From Callorhinus ursinus (taxonomy: Eukaryota; Chordata; Mammalia; Carnivora; Otariidae), in NCBI RefSeq assembly GCF_003265705.1, contig NW_020312935.1, positions 1,114,373-1,178,372 of the forward strand: a stretch of DNA of 64,000 nucleotides, written 5' to 3'. The notes below the pieces were generated by a model. That model did no database searches and was not told the origin of the DNA. It saw only the letters and a program-made list of their open reading frames with translations. Of the stretch, positions 38,901 to 53,300 are shown in pieces (the first letter of the stretch is position 1; the number at the start of each line of letters is the position of its first letter). The position numbers were made by a program, and so were the translations under genes.

Positions 38901-41900
38901 AAACAATTAACTGGAAGTCAATTTTAAATTAATTAATTAGGGAGCCAATTAGTCAGGACAAGGAGACTTGGGAACTGGTAAAACTATCCCTAATTTGCCA
39001 AAAAAGAATATGACCACCAAAAGCCAAAAGCACTCAAAAGGGTAAATTATTTTAGTGAATTGATTAAGAGCTGCCTTGTGAAGAATACAGAGTTTTGCCA
39101 TTGGAACAACTAAGTGAGCTCTTGTGACAGCGTCTTCATGCGGAGAAGATGAAAGCAGGCCTGGTAGATGGAAGGCAGCAGCGTGCTTCTCTCATCTACG
39201 TTTCTGGGATACCTTCTGCCACCCCCCACATGAAACACAGCTCTGATTTCTTTTGACTTAGCTCATGGCTATACTAGTCCCCCAATATCCTACAGGACAA
39301 TAAATAGGACAATGACTTACTGTGAGGCCTGTAGCATGCTGGAAGCACCAGGACAATAGACACAACCCCACACGGAAGACTTTACATTTGTTCAATTAAA
39401 TCTACCCCATGTCTGATAGCAGTAAGAAAGCATATGAAATCTGAGGGCAGAGATGTGGGTTCAGAGCTGAGATCTACTGGTGAGTTCTTGCCTAATCTTC
39501 GCCAAGGCATTTCTAAACCTTAGTGACTTCACCCCACAAAAGGGGACTGGGTGAATTTAGATAAAATATATGAAAGCTCTTTGTAAAACACAATGCACGA
39601 ATTAACCAGGGAATGGCATGAGTTAAGTAAAGACTTGTCTTACGCTTTCTTTTGATGAATGGGGCTCTCCCCGGTCAGCCTATAGAGGGCGTACTTGAAG
39701 TCAGCAACACCTTGATTTTCTATGGTGAAGGTGGTGCTTTTCCGAGTGCCACAGATCAAAGCCCCAAAGTTGATGATGGAGGAGGGGCTGATGTTGTATT
39801 TGGAGTACACTGCATTCACAGAAAACTTAATTGGGATGCTGGCAATGATTTCACCTCCTTCTGTGATACTGGGCTCAATAATCTAGAAAGGGAGAAAGGA
39901 TTGGGAAGATGTCAGCCACTATGCTGAGGAATTTCCAGGACTGTTTACTTCATTCTTGGTTTTCATCACTGACATGAAACCAATTTCATTCTTTCATTTT
40001 CTTTATATTATCGCATCAACAGTATTAGCAAATACTGATATCAAACTTAACTATGTACCAGCCATGGATCAACGTGGACGAACTTGACCTCCTCTTTTAC
40101 TTCCCCACTCTTCTCTTGCACTTGATGACTGAGCTCAGCACCTTTGGTGCTCCCCAAAATCAGGGGCTCTATTGCCTGTCTGGTACTCTCGATTTCTGAT
40201 GACTTTGCACACCCCTCACCTGACCTACTCCTGCCTGCTAGCTGGGGACCAAACCCTTCTTCAAAAAGAAGACCATGTAGTCTTCTTTTTGACATGAGTC
40301 CCACAATCCTGCCACCAAGTGAATCCTCCCTTTAAGCTGTTTTACCTGACAGCGAAGAACTGGCTGGTGCTCAATCTTCACTTCCTTTTTAGCACGAAAT
40401 AACACCTGGACAGTTGTGGGCTTTTCCGTTGAGGTTAATGAGCCCTTCTTGGGTTGGACTGAGATCATAGAATTTACATTGGTTGCCAAAATCCCTAAGG
40501 AGTCCACAGAAAAGCTGAATGATAGGAATGAAAGGTCAGTGGAAGCCATTATGGGGAACCCAACATATTAGAGAGGAGACTCCAGACTGTTGAGAGTCTG
40601 CCATGTCTCCGGTCCTGCTTAAGAACTGTGTCTAGAAGTGCCCACCGTGCTTTGTACTCTGTGAGCACCCCTCCGCAGCCAGGATTGATTAGGCTGGGGA
40701 GTGATGCTTGAGGCAATGATAGCCATTTCTAGCCTGAGGTCACGAGGTGCCTTTGCAGGAGATCTCTGTCCAACAGGGGCACTTGATGCTGGATATGGAC
40801 CAACTAAATGAATTCATCTTTCTCTCTCTTCCTGTCTCTCTCTCACTCTCTCTGTCTCCCTTCCTCCCCTCTCTGAGCCTGACTACAGCACACACACAGG
40901 GAACAGTGATGCAGAAGTGAGGGGATCTAAAGAAAGAGAGAAAGTGGGGGGCAGAAGCCATTTAACAGAGGTACTTGGAAAGGGAGGCCACGGCCCAATG
41001 GGAATGAGATGGGAAGCCACAGAGAGCAGCTGACTTGTGAGAATGGCAGAGGGACTGGAGCAGGAGCAAGAAACTTAAGTGGCGGTGGGACACCTGGAAT
41101 TACTGTGGGGACCTAAATGTCATCCCCGTGCTCCAGGAGACTTGGCCGCTCCATTGCTGCATGCTTGGTGCCTGAGCTTCCTCACTTCTCCGCAAGTCCT
41201 TTCAATGAATTTTGATCGCCTGCTCCATCCTGAGGGTGACCGGCCCATGTAATCTAGAAGAGCAGAACTAGCGCTCCATGATAACCTCCAACAAAACTCC
41301 TAAGGTGGCGAGATTCCACTCAGTGCTAATTCCAAGGTGTCAGTGGCTTTCTTCTAAGCTTGTTAAGCTTCTATTTATATTTATATATTTCAATTTATGG
41401 GTCTAGTAATGGTAGCCCTGAGGTAGGACCTCTCTCATTTCAGCCTTCTTTTAGCTGCAATGAAGCTATCATGAATGCATGGAATTTCTTCTAAGTCTGT
41501 GAGGGGGGAATCCCTTTATCAACTGCAAATTCTTCCAGGAGAACGATCATCTTCCATAGAGTAGACTGGCCATGGCTGCTGGCACTGCCCCTAAGGGTTG
41601 TGTGGCCCTGCCTGGGTGACCTCCTCCCTCCCCCCACCCAGCACCACCCTTTCCTCTCTGAGAAATCTCTTATTTAGTGCTTCATTTTTCATCTCAAGAG
41701 ATGAGCACAAGCTGGAGCTCCATTCCATCAGGCCACCATTTGGGTTCTATAACACAGTGGTTCTTAAAATTAAAAAAAGAAAATTGGAAAAATCCCTCTT
41801 TTTCACATGAAATCTCATGTGGAATGCCAACTTATGAAACAGATAGGAGCCAAAAGGAGGGCAGGACAGCTGTAGGCCAGGTCCCCATCTCTAGTCTCTC

Positions 41901-44900
41901 CCTCCACCCGCAGGACCTCCCCTCACCTAGGACTTCTTCCTCCCAACCTCTCCCTCTGAGTCTCTCTCCCACCCTCAAACCCCTGTGGCTCTGGGTGCTT
42001 TGAGGGGGACTTTAAGGGTCCCTGTAAAGCCACAGAGTTGAGAGCAGTGTGAAAATCCCTGCTCTTAGCAGTTGGAATTCCATTCATTTGAAGCCTGAGA
42101 GAGGCTACAAGCAGAGATGGTTCTTAACGATTTCCTCAATCAAGTTTCTGTTTTTTATCTCCCAGACAACACTTTTCTCCCCATGAGCGGAAGTAGACGA
42201 CCATATGCCTGACGGTTTCCAGGTTACCTGAACATGATCTCGTACTTCCCACGGTTCTTCAGTTGCAGGGGCTGCTTTGCTTCTTCCATGACCTTCATGA
42301 CCCCAAAATCAAGGCCTCCTTCAGCTCCTGCAGAGGCCAGGGGCCAGGGTGGGGAGGGGAAGTGGACGGTGTGGGAGTGAGAAGCAGGGAGTTGAAGTTC
42401 ACATGGAAAATCCACAGTTTAGAGAATTTGTTTTCTGAAAACGCTGCGGCTGAAAAAACCTCCTGTAATCGATTCTCAGCAAACAAACAATAGACTCTGC
42501 TCCTGTACCTACTTCAACTTGGGTAGCTCCCTCTGGCTTTCATTTTAGGACTACTGTCCTTCCTTTCATGCTTTCCATTAGCTAAAATTTCTGGTATTTA
42601 AAACATTTTTTTTGCTTCAAGTGTATAATAAACATAGTTAGAATATTACATATAAATTTGTATTGTTTTACTTAGCACTGCATCATAAGCATTTCCCCAC
42701 ATAATTAAAAACTCCTTATAAATGTGATCTTAATGGTTATATAATATACCATGATATGCTGTTCTATAATTTATAATATTATTTCTATGGTAATAGTGTT
42801 CCATTCTTGAGAGATATTTAGGTTATTTTCAATCTTCATTACAAATAATGCTGCAATAAATATCTTTGTACATAAGACTCATGACATCTAAGCAAACAGG
42901 CAGCTCTCATGTTCTCTGAATCTTGCTGAGAAGGAGAGCAATCAGAAGAAGGAAGAATAACAGAGAACTGCATGCTAAAAGGGAGGAATCTAACCTGGCT
43001 GTGAGGCAGTGTGGTGGGCAGAATAATGCCCTGTGCCCCCAGAAGGTGTCTGTACCCTAATCCCTGGAACCTGTGAAGAAGGGAGGTCACATGGTAAAGG
43101 GGGATGATGGATGCAATTAAGGTTGCTCATCAGCTGACTCTATCTATCTATCTACCTATCTATCATCTGACTTTAAAATAGAAAGATTATCCTGGATTCT
43201 CTGGGTGGGCCCAATGTAATCACAACACAAGTAGAAGAGGGAGACAGAAGTGGGAGAACCAGAGAGATGGTGGCGTGAGAAGGATCTGACCCAGTGTCGC
43301 TGGCTTTGAAGATGGAGGAAAAAGGATCATGAGCCAAGGATGCAGGTAGCTTCTAGAAGCTAGAAAAGGCACAGAAATGGATTCTCCCCCAGAGCTTCCA
43401 GGAAGGAACGTGGCTCTGCCGACACCTTGATGTTAGCCCAGTTAGATCAGGTTTGGACTTCTGACCTACAGAACTGTAAGATGATAAATTTGTATTGTTT
43501 TAAGCCACACAGTTTGTGGTAATTTGTTACAGCAGTGATGGAAGACTAATGCAGGTAGAGAGATAGGTACTTACTCTTGGATGGCTGTTCAGGAAAGAGC
43601 TCTGCCAACTTTATAATTAGGGCCACCCCCTGTCATCTCCAGTTGGAGAAAATTAAGATTTGTAGTCACGTTGCCGACATTACTCTGGGACTTGCATTAC
43701 TATTTGCTGAAATTCCACACCCTCCCCAACAACCACTAGTCTTCCTCTACATAAGGAATACATTGCACTAAAAGATGGGACTTCTAAACACCCATTCCTT
43801 GAAGGGGTCAACAGACCTTTGGGGAAGGTGATGTCCAAGGCGACGTCGTAAGACTCTGCAAAGACCAAGATGTTTTCAATCTGAACAACACCAATGAGAT
43901 TGTCTGCATCTAGAACCTGTTAGGGTAAAAGGGACTCTTCAGTAAAAGCAAGGGGGCTTGGAGCCCTCCACAGGGGGCTTGGAGCTTGAACTATGTACCA
44001 CACAGCTGGAATGATGAAGGAGATATGGCAGAGAATATCTTAAAACTGTATTTAGCTTTTGTCTTCACTGAGCATTTGGTATGATTAGTGTTCTCATAAC
44101 ACCCTTTGGGAAATGCCAGTGTAGACAATCAATATAAGAATGGGGGAAAGGGACTGCATTTTTCATCTTGTCCACTTATGAGGTTTAAATTATTTGCATG
44201 ATTTTCACCGCATTATTGAAGTTGGGGCTGTGAGTATACATTGCAGAAAAGTGTTCTTTGAAACTTTTAAATAAAATAAACCTGAAGAGCATTTTTATGA
44301 CAGTTGAAATGGAAAACGTGCACACTGTAAATCATCCTTGCTTTACTAATTTTATAAATCTGAATTCTTCTGTTCTTTTGTTTCTGGTACAACCTGTAGA
44401 AAAAGTGCTAGATTTTCATACAGTGTAAGTGTTCAATGTTTCTCTTCAGGAAATTTCAAATGTTTTATTTAAGTGAACACCTTCGCTATTCAAGTTGGAA
44501 ATGTAAACAACAGCAACAAAAAAGCAAGCCTGCACCTGTCCCCCAGTTGCTCAATGTCCCCTCCCTCCCTTCCTGTCCTGAGGGGCACCTGAACTGGTGT
44601 CAGCTGTCAGCTGGACCCAACTTTTAACTCTTGAGACAAACAAGGGGGTGATAAAGGGTCCATTCATCAAGGGGAAGAGCTATTGGCAGTGGGGGTGGCT
44701 CTTCTGGACACCCCTGCCTCTCTGTTGATGTCTCAAGTTGAGAAATGAAGTCACCAGCTTCCCATGACTTGTGCTTTGGTGTCAAGTGGGAAATTTGTAG
44801 CTGTCACCAAATTCAAGTTTTAATTCAGAATTTCCATCTTTCATCACACATTTTGCCAATGTTTCACAGAGCAAACTGGACCCACTTCAGTTTTATCTTC

Positions 44901-47278
44901 TTTTGCTACTCAGTCTCTGACAGAGATGACAAGGAGGACTGACAGCAGGAGGGAAAAAAAAAACATGACAATCAATTTGGATTATCAGCTCCAGAATTTA
45001 CAGTGTTTTCCTCCTGAAAGACAGCGTGTACCCAGAGCACTCTATTTCCTTTGTTTTCTTATTGGAGTGGAGGTGGAGATTAAATTTTGTAATTGGGGGA
45101 AATAGAACAAACAATTTAAGAGGTACACAAATAAAATAAAATGAGTTCACCAGAGCACTTTCCAAAGGGACCAGAAAGCAAGGCATTTCCTCATGTAGAT
45201 GTTGAAGGAATATAATCTGGGGAAGAGAAGCCTTAGACCACTTTGAGGAGCCTGAGGGGAAACCCACTGTGTCTGCTTTGACTGGAACACACAGGGATGC
45301 CATATCATCCCTAAAATAAAGAAATGTTTCCAAACCAATTGGGAAACAGCTGTCACATGACCTCTCCAAGAATCCCCTCTTGCCTGCCTCCCCCACCACT
45401 CCCACCATGGGAACCCGTGAAGGCCCCATGATCCAGCAAAAGAAGGATGAAGCTGACACAGCTGGGACCCTACACCAGCCATGTGGCCTGGGTTCATTGT
45501 GCAGAGACCCGTGTCTGTGTAGAGACTGATGTTTAAAACATTGACTATCACCCTCTGATAGTCAAAAACAATTGCTGATTAAGTGAACCTGTCAGTATCT
45601 GTGTTCAGCTACCTTAAGGACTGTCCTAAGTAGGGGATAAGAGAGACTGGATCCATTGAGTGGACCCAAAAGTAGAAACAGGATTAATTCCTGTAAGTTA
45701 CAGTTGGAAATCTGAACCCAACCCAAGGAAGAATTAATAGATTGCTCAAAGGTAGATCAGGCTGCTTTGAGTATGGGTAAGTTTTCTATCCCTGCAACTA
45801 TTCAAAGAGAAGCTTGGATAATCTGTTGATTGTTGCAGAATCAATGCAAGCATCAAAAATCAATGGCATTCATTCATTCATTCATTTGTTCATTTTACAG
45901 ATTCTACTGAGTACCTTCTACGTTCGGGCCTGTGCTAGACATTGGGGATATGATGGGGTAGTGGACTGGCTGGTGGCCATGTCTTAACCCCTGGAACCTG
46001 TGAATGTGACTTTATTTGGAAACAGTTTTTGCAGAGGTATTTAAGTTAAAGATCTTGAGATGAGATCATCCTGGTTTATCTGGGTGGGCCCTAAACCCAA
46101 TGACAAATGTCTTTACAAGAGACAGAAGAGGAGAAGACACAGGCAAAGAAGGCCATGTGAAGACAGAGGCAGAGATCGGAGTGACGCAGCCATGAGTCCA
46201 GGAACTTCCAGAAGCTGGAAGAAGCGAGGAAGGATTTTTCCCTAGAGGCTTCAGAGGGACTGTGACCCTGCAGACACCTTAATTTCAGACTTCTGGCTTC
46301 TGGAATTGTAAGAGAGTAAATGTGTGTTGTTTTAAGCCACTGAGGTTGTGGGCATTTATTACATCAGCTCTCAGGAATGAACACAGATGATGAGCAAGTC
46401 AGGCAAGACCTTGCCCTGATGGAGTTCACAGGAGAAAGTAAAGAAACAAACAGGATATCTGCCAGGGGGAGGCGCTCTGAAAGATACAGAAGGCAGGGTG
46501 AGTGATTGCACATAACGGGATTTCTTCTACGTGGTGATTAGGGGAACCCAGTTGGAGCAGTGCTGTTTAGTGGACCCCACAGAGTATGGGGGCAACATTC
46601 TTGGCAGGGTTGCTGCAAGGTCAAGGGCCTGAGGCAGGAAAAAGCCAAGAGACCACGTGACAGAATCAATGCGTGAGAGCTAGGGTAGATACCGAGGCAG
46701 GACGGGCCTGAGAAGCTGGCGGGGACCCTGGGCTTGATCCTCACTGCAGCTGGAGCCAGCAGATTGCTGCAGGGAGGAGAGGGGCCTGACCTGACTGACC
46801 GGGAGCAAGAATGCGGCCTCTGCTGAAGTCCAGGCAAGAGATGCCACAGGCGGCCTGGGAAAGGGTTCTGGCAGCAGTGTGAGCAGAGGAGTGGGTGGGC
46901 GGGAGACACACTGGGAGACAGTCGGAGCCCTGGGCTGGAGGGCAGGCTGTCAGGGGAAGGAGGGAATCCAAGATGGTTCTTAGGTGTCTGCTGGAAGCAT
47001 CTGGGCGAAAGGTGATGTTACCGAGATAGGCCTCTGAGCCGTGACCGGGTTTGGGAGTGTGGAATCGGGAGTCTCAGGCTTCCATTGGGATGGTAACATC
47101 ATTTACTCCCTCCCTCCCTTACTCTGAGTGAGCGCTCTGTTTGTGGCACCGGGCAATCAGCCATGAACAAGACTGCCTTGATGGAGCTTACAGTTGTGTG
47201 CCGAGCAAGATACTGTGGGTCAGAGGTTGTCAAAGAGGGATCAGTTAGGAGCGTGTAGCCCGGAGACATGGCTGTGTG

Positions 47279-47316
<38 letters not shown>

Positions 47317-50300
47317 AGAGAACCCAACATGTACGCTTCTTGATGACCAAGTCTGGAGATGTGTGAAGCCTCACCTCCAACCGGATCACCTTCTTGATGT
47401 TGACAGGTTTGGAGGGCTGGAAGTGCACTTGCAGGCTGTACTCAGCCTTGGGGGGGATGGTCCCCTGCATGGTGGACACAGTGAAGTCATCGCCCAAGTG
47501 CTCCAGGCTGGTGATCCGCCAGGCCACGGGCAGGGGTGTGACGTTGTGGAGAAGAACTACCTTGGAGTCTTTCCTGCGGAGACCAAAAGAAATTTTGTCA
47601 GTTTCAAATGATTCTGATCTATTATGGCAGGTCCGAAAAAGCATTTCTAGTTATTTCAATCATTGTTTAGCTCACTAAGCAGAGTTTATCAGGGAATGGG
47701 GCCTGGCGGTAATGATCAAGGAATGCAGGATACATATCATAATATTCTCTCTCAGTAGCCCCCAAAATAAACACTCTCTATTTAGAAAAATAAAATGCCA
47801 GTGAGTGAAATGTTAAGTTCCAGTTTTGGTCTAGTGTTCTCTGTGCTTTAATTTCTAAACCAAAGATTCTTAACCTCTGAGGATATGGACTGCTTAGAGA
47901 ATTTGGAAGAAGTGCGTTGTCCTGAGAAAAATGCAAATATGCACACACTTTGGCAGTTGATTTTTTTTGGAGGGGGTTGATCCTGGACCCCATGTGTGAA
48001 CTTCATAGGGTTACGAATCATCTGGGTTTGCACAGGGCCAGAAGTTTCCCTGGATGCAGGACTTTCAGTGCTAAAATGAGGAGAGGCCTGAGAAAATCGG
48101 GATGAGTTGGCCACCCTAGAACTTAATATTCTTTAAATCCCATTAGAGTCCTGGTATCACCCAGAACTCTGACCTGTGCAACAAGAGCCGGTCAAAATGC
48201 AATTGTTTGGAGTCCAGCTCTAGTTCTGGGCGAACACCTTGGCAGGTTAACTTGAAGACAGCTGGCTCTGGGTTCTCCTTGATGCAGCAGACAATGCAGT
48301 CATCAAAGACACCAACTGCGGTAGGGTAGGCCCATACGTTCAGCATCTAAAGGAAGCATCAAAACAGTATACTGATGCTGAGAATGCCGAGACCTCCAAA
48401 GCCCCAAGAAGGACTTGCCCTGGTGGATTTGTTTCCATGCAACTGTACCTGCTTCTCACTGGGTTTTAGAGTCATGTTGACGGGCTCCAGGAAATAGGTG
48501 CTTGCTTTGACATCATTCTGAAAACAGAAGAACGCCTCCACAACCATTGGGGAATTGTTCAGGATGGTCAGTGTCTCCATGTTGCCTGGGAACAAGGAGG
48601 ACTTGTACCTGGAAGTAAACAAAGATTAGGGATGTGGATATAAGGACTGACTGGGAGTTCAGGTGGCAAAGGAGACTGTGGGGCATACGGCAATGCCAGG
48701 GGCTAGTGTGGTACACTGAGGCAGTGGCCTGGCAGCTAAGAACACAAGCGCTGCAGTTATGAAGACTTGCAGCTGGACTTGAGTGCCCCCTTCCCCACAA
48801 GCCTTGGTCTCCTCAGCTCTAAGATGGATGAAAATACTTCTTAGGGTTTCTACGAGTATTTAATGCAATGGTGCACCTAATGCTCTTTAGGACAGCTATA
48901 GATATTGAATGCCCAATAAACGCTAGCTATTATTGCAAAGAATTTTTTTTAAGTTTGTTTATTTATTTATGTAATCTCTATGCCCAACGTGGGGCTCGAA
49001 CTCATGACCCCAAGATCAAGAGTTGCATGCTCTACCAACTGAGCCAGACATGTGCCCCATTATTGCAAAGAATTCTGAGAAACATGAGGCTCTATCCTTC
49101 CCAGGAGGCTCTTATATTCCCAGGAGATATAATCCTTTGAGAGCAACTTGTTATTTCACATATGCCTTAGAGATGATCACATTTACCTCCTTCTCCTAGA
49201 CCTGTATAAGACGTTACTGTTCTGACATGGATTCATTTGGCGTGGTTCACTGTTATAAGGCTGTTTCTGTTCCTTTGTGACTTAGGGAAAGAGTCACAGA
49301 GGTGAGCACTGTGGGCATCAGAAGCTGCTCAGTTAAGGGTAAAGAACAGAAAAGGAACCATAGAAGGTACAAGGAATGCCAATGAAGACGTACATCCTCA
49401 GAGATCAGAGCAAAGGCACATAGTACCCACTGGTGCCCAGGAACAGTCTGAAAAGCTTTGTGGATAGGTGGTGATGGAGGAAGGAAGGAGAGCAAATGGC
49501 AGAGACCAAATCAGGGTCAGAGAGACAGAGTGCTCTCTGTGTCACTACCAAAGGGGTAGTGGCCTCCATATCGAACTGGTCATCACCATTAGGCAGCACT
49601 GCGCTGTCTCATGAGCTAAGAACTCATTATCCAGTTCAGTTTTACAAATCCGTGGGTGGGTGCTATTATTTTCCCATTTTGCAGATGAGAACATTGAGGT
49701 TCAGCAAGGTTTGAGAAAATAAATAAATAATACCCGGTTGTACTGGGCCTTGTTTTTGGGCCACTGTAATCCTTCTCCTCCTGGACCAGTGCTGTCTGGC
49801 CCCAAGTTTTGGTTGGTTCCAGTGCTGCCAGGACACATGCCTCTCTTAATGGCCATGATTCCCCTGAATCCTGACCCTGGGCTGCTATGTCCATCATGTC
49901 CATGAACCTGACCCCCCTCCTTCTCTCTCCGAAGCCCTTCTACTGGGCCCCTTCTAGTCGAAGATCCACTCCAGCATCAGCCAACCCTCTGCATCTTGGT
50001 TTTCTGGTCCAGCCTCTCAGGAAATAAACTCCAGTTATTAAGAGACTGGAGAACAAAGAGGGTTTGCTAGGTCTACCAAGTCAGCGTGAACACAAACACT
50101 TATCACAATAAATGCTAGACTGAATTAAGAGATGGTCCAGTTTTGGTCTCGCCTCCCTGCCTACACAGTGAGAAGTTTGTATGTAACCAGAAAAACTGGT
50201 ATCACTAAAAACATGACCGTCAGCCTCACCCAGGGCCCCAAATTCTGCCTGACAACCTTCATCTGTTTCTCTAATATTCTCCCTCTCCAACTTTCCACAA

Positions 50301-53300
50301 AAACTGTTTCATCTGCTCTCTATTTTCTCAACATTTTTTTTTCTTTTTTTTGGTTTTCATGATTTTTTTTTTTCCCTCTGCTTCCCGCCCTGCTAGGGGT
50401 GACCTCACAACATGCATCATGGGGACCTTCGCACGGGCCCAACCACATCTGCACCTGAAGCCATCTGCCTTACTTCCTCCTAGTGGGCGGTGGTGGCCCC
50501 CTTCCTGGCAAGAACAGCATCTCTGTGTCCCATTGGTGTTGTCTCAGGGAGCTGTATCACCGATGGCCCCCCCCTTCCTCTGGAAACTCCAACTTCTTCC
50601 TCCTTGTGTCCCCTTGTCATCCAAACAGCATGAGAACAACAGTGTGTGAGCAGTGTTCCCTGGACTCCTCCTAACCTTGACTGCCTCCATTTCTCTTCAC
50701 TGCCAAGTTTTCCAAAGAACTACCTTTACACCCTGTCTCCATTCTCTCACCTCTCACTGACTCCTCAACTCACTTTGCTTGGGCTTCGTCCTCAGAAATC
50801 CCCAAAAGGACTTTTGTTAAGGCTCTTAGGACCTCCATGTTGTTGAACCCCATGGATGTCCTCTGCGAACCCAAACCACAGGGCTTTGCGTGGCTGCTAG
50901 CTATACCTCCTAAGCATCTCAAACAACATATCCCAGAGCGAACGCCTGACCCTACTCTTCCCCCACCAAAACCTGGTCTTCCTCCAGGCTCTCCATCTGA
51001 AAGATGGCACCTGCCTTCATCTGGGTGCCTAGCAGAAACTCGGGGCACAAGAACCCAGTTCTCCTGTGGTTCAGGGCTAACTGAGGCAGCAGTAGTAAAA
51101 GCCACGTCCACATAGCAACCCTGTCGGTACTACTCATGAGTCCAACTGGGAGTCTGAAATCTGAAATAACGGAACACTTACTTATCTCTTGATTTTCCAC
51201 AAAGCAGTGGCCCGAAGTAAAACTTCTCCATGCTCATAATATACTTCTTAAAGATGACCTCATTTTGCTTTATGTCCATCTTCTGCTGAGTAAATACCAC
51301 TCTGAACACAGGGGAGGAAGAGGAGAGGCTCTCTGAATGCAAGTTCAATGCCTCCATTTGATGTTGACCTGAGCCCAACACTCCCTGTTTAGCAAAGGGT
51401 CCAGGTATCTGGAGACAGAATGATTCTTAATCTGAGGACCTTAGCTGAGCCCTTATTCCTGGTCCCTCCCTTCCACCACCCCCAGGGATGAGAGCTTGAA
51501 CTTGAGAAAAAGTTTCCCAGGTGTCTTTCATAATGAGGGGCTGATGGTAGAACGGAGTTAGATTTCGCACGCTGGTGTGTCTGGCTAGAAAAACTGACAA
51601 TCTCTATGGAAAACAAGTTCTGGTGGATATTAACCAGCTTCGGTGTTCCTTGTCCAATGTGGCCCCCTGGTCAGAATTGCAAAAAAGCTCCTTTTAGTGG
51701 ATAAGCTATAAAAAGCCTCCTCCCCTGGAGGGCTTGTCCCACTAGCTTGCTCAGCCAGGTGACTTTATGTTGTGGATAAGGGGTGTGGTGGTGTTTGGTA
51801 GCTCAGAAAAATGTCCGCCCATGGAGAGTCACACATTTAGTGATATTATGGGACAAAAAGTCCAACAGTACATATAAAACCCGCTTAAATTTGCTTCATA
51901 GTTAAATAAGCAAACTAACTTGTCAGAGGATGATGCTTCCCCTGCCTTCACACCTATTAACATTCTCTGTAGCTCACTTTGATGGTCCATGCCATTCCTG
52001 TGGCTTCGTCAATGTCCAAGACACCGAAATCCAATATGACCAGAGTGCCTGGGGTGCTGCCCCCAGTTCCACGTTAGCAGTAAGAGCTACCTTGCTCAAA
52101 GTGCCATGGAACCAAACGAAAATGTTTCTGTCAACTCATTTATTTATTCAGTATCTCTCTCTTTTAGGTGTATATACTATTTACTAACAGACAAGGCCTA
52201 CAGTTTTATTTCTTCTTGGATATACCCACAGTATGGCCCCGGCAGCCTGTGGGGCTTGGTGTGTAAAAATATGGAACACTTCATGAATCTGCATTTCATC
52301 CTTATGCAAGGGCTCTGCTTCTCTGTATCATTCCAATTTGATCAACTTTCTCTTTTAAGGTAAAAATACACTTACTTTGGATCTTGGCAAATGTAAGGGT
52401 AACTGCAGACACCTCGGCAATAGAGCTGGTACTGGCGGTGAGTTCCAAGGATCTCGAAGTTAAACGTCTGGTCAAAGTTCCCGAGTTCATTGGAAGAGAA
52501 ATGTATTCGCAGTGTCACCTCACCGTTGGCTGGCACGATCCACCGGAAATGATTCAGCCTGCAAATGACCACAGGACTTGTAAGGAGAGAAGGCTTCCTT
52601 TGGGCCAAGAGCAGACAGGACTGCTGCCTGGGAGAAGTCCTGGCCGCTCAGAGGGTCTGCTGGCAGGACAGCCCTGCTCCGTCTGGTGCTGTGACGGCCA
52701 CGCCCTCCATTCGGGGCTCCAGCGTTCCCTTCCCTGGGTGGCTCAGAGGCCCACCTGATGAATTTCTCCTGGGAGAACTGCCCAGCGAAGTTGTTCTGGT
52801 CCATGTCCGACAGGGGGGCAATGGCTCTGGCTGTTCCCCCAGAAAGGCCCTTCCTGCTGAAGGCCATGCGACGTTTGTCCTTCTGAGTGTCTCGGGCCTG
52901 ATCCGCTTTTTCCTTTGGTTTCTGTCTGCTCCCCTTAGAGGAGGTGGTCTGCTCCTCCTGGGTCTTAATTAAACACAAGCACGAGTCTTAAATATTCATT
53001 GACATACACATGAACAGAGGACAGAGATGCCTAGAACATGTGTGCGCTGCACGAGCTGGATGCTGGCGGCGGCCGAGGACAGAGGAGGGCCCAGCCTACT
53101 GCACTAGTGGAGAAGAGGAGGAGAGAGAAGTCTATGCTTTCCTGGGCACCCCATTCCCTGAGGAGGAGGCCGAAGCCCAGAGAAAGCTTCAAGCTGCAGG
53201 GGGAGTGTTCCTATACTGCGTTTTGTTGTGCTGTGTCTTTAGTACCTTTTCCTCCAGACGCCATGCCCTCTCCCAATCACACTGACTTTTGGGCAGACCA

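Noticed and set aside
45000..45551. Two overlapping minus-strand frames of 134-153 codons
   Set aside because: Intronic, no HYDIN likeness, and exons 10 and 11 join in phase without them.
51302..51408. 5' extension of exon 7 from the AG at 51409
   Set aside because: The frame is open, but the phase would not match exon 6. The CT-rich acceptor at 51302 fits phase and family sequence.
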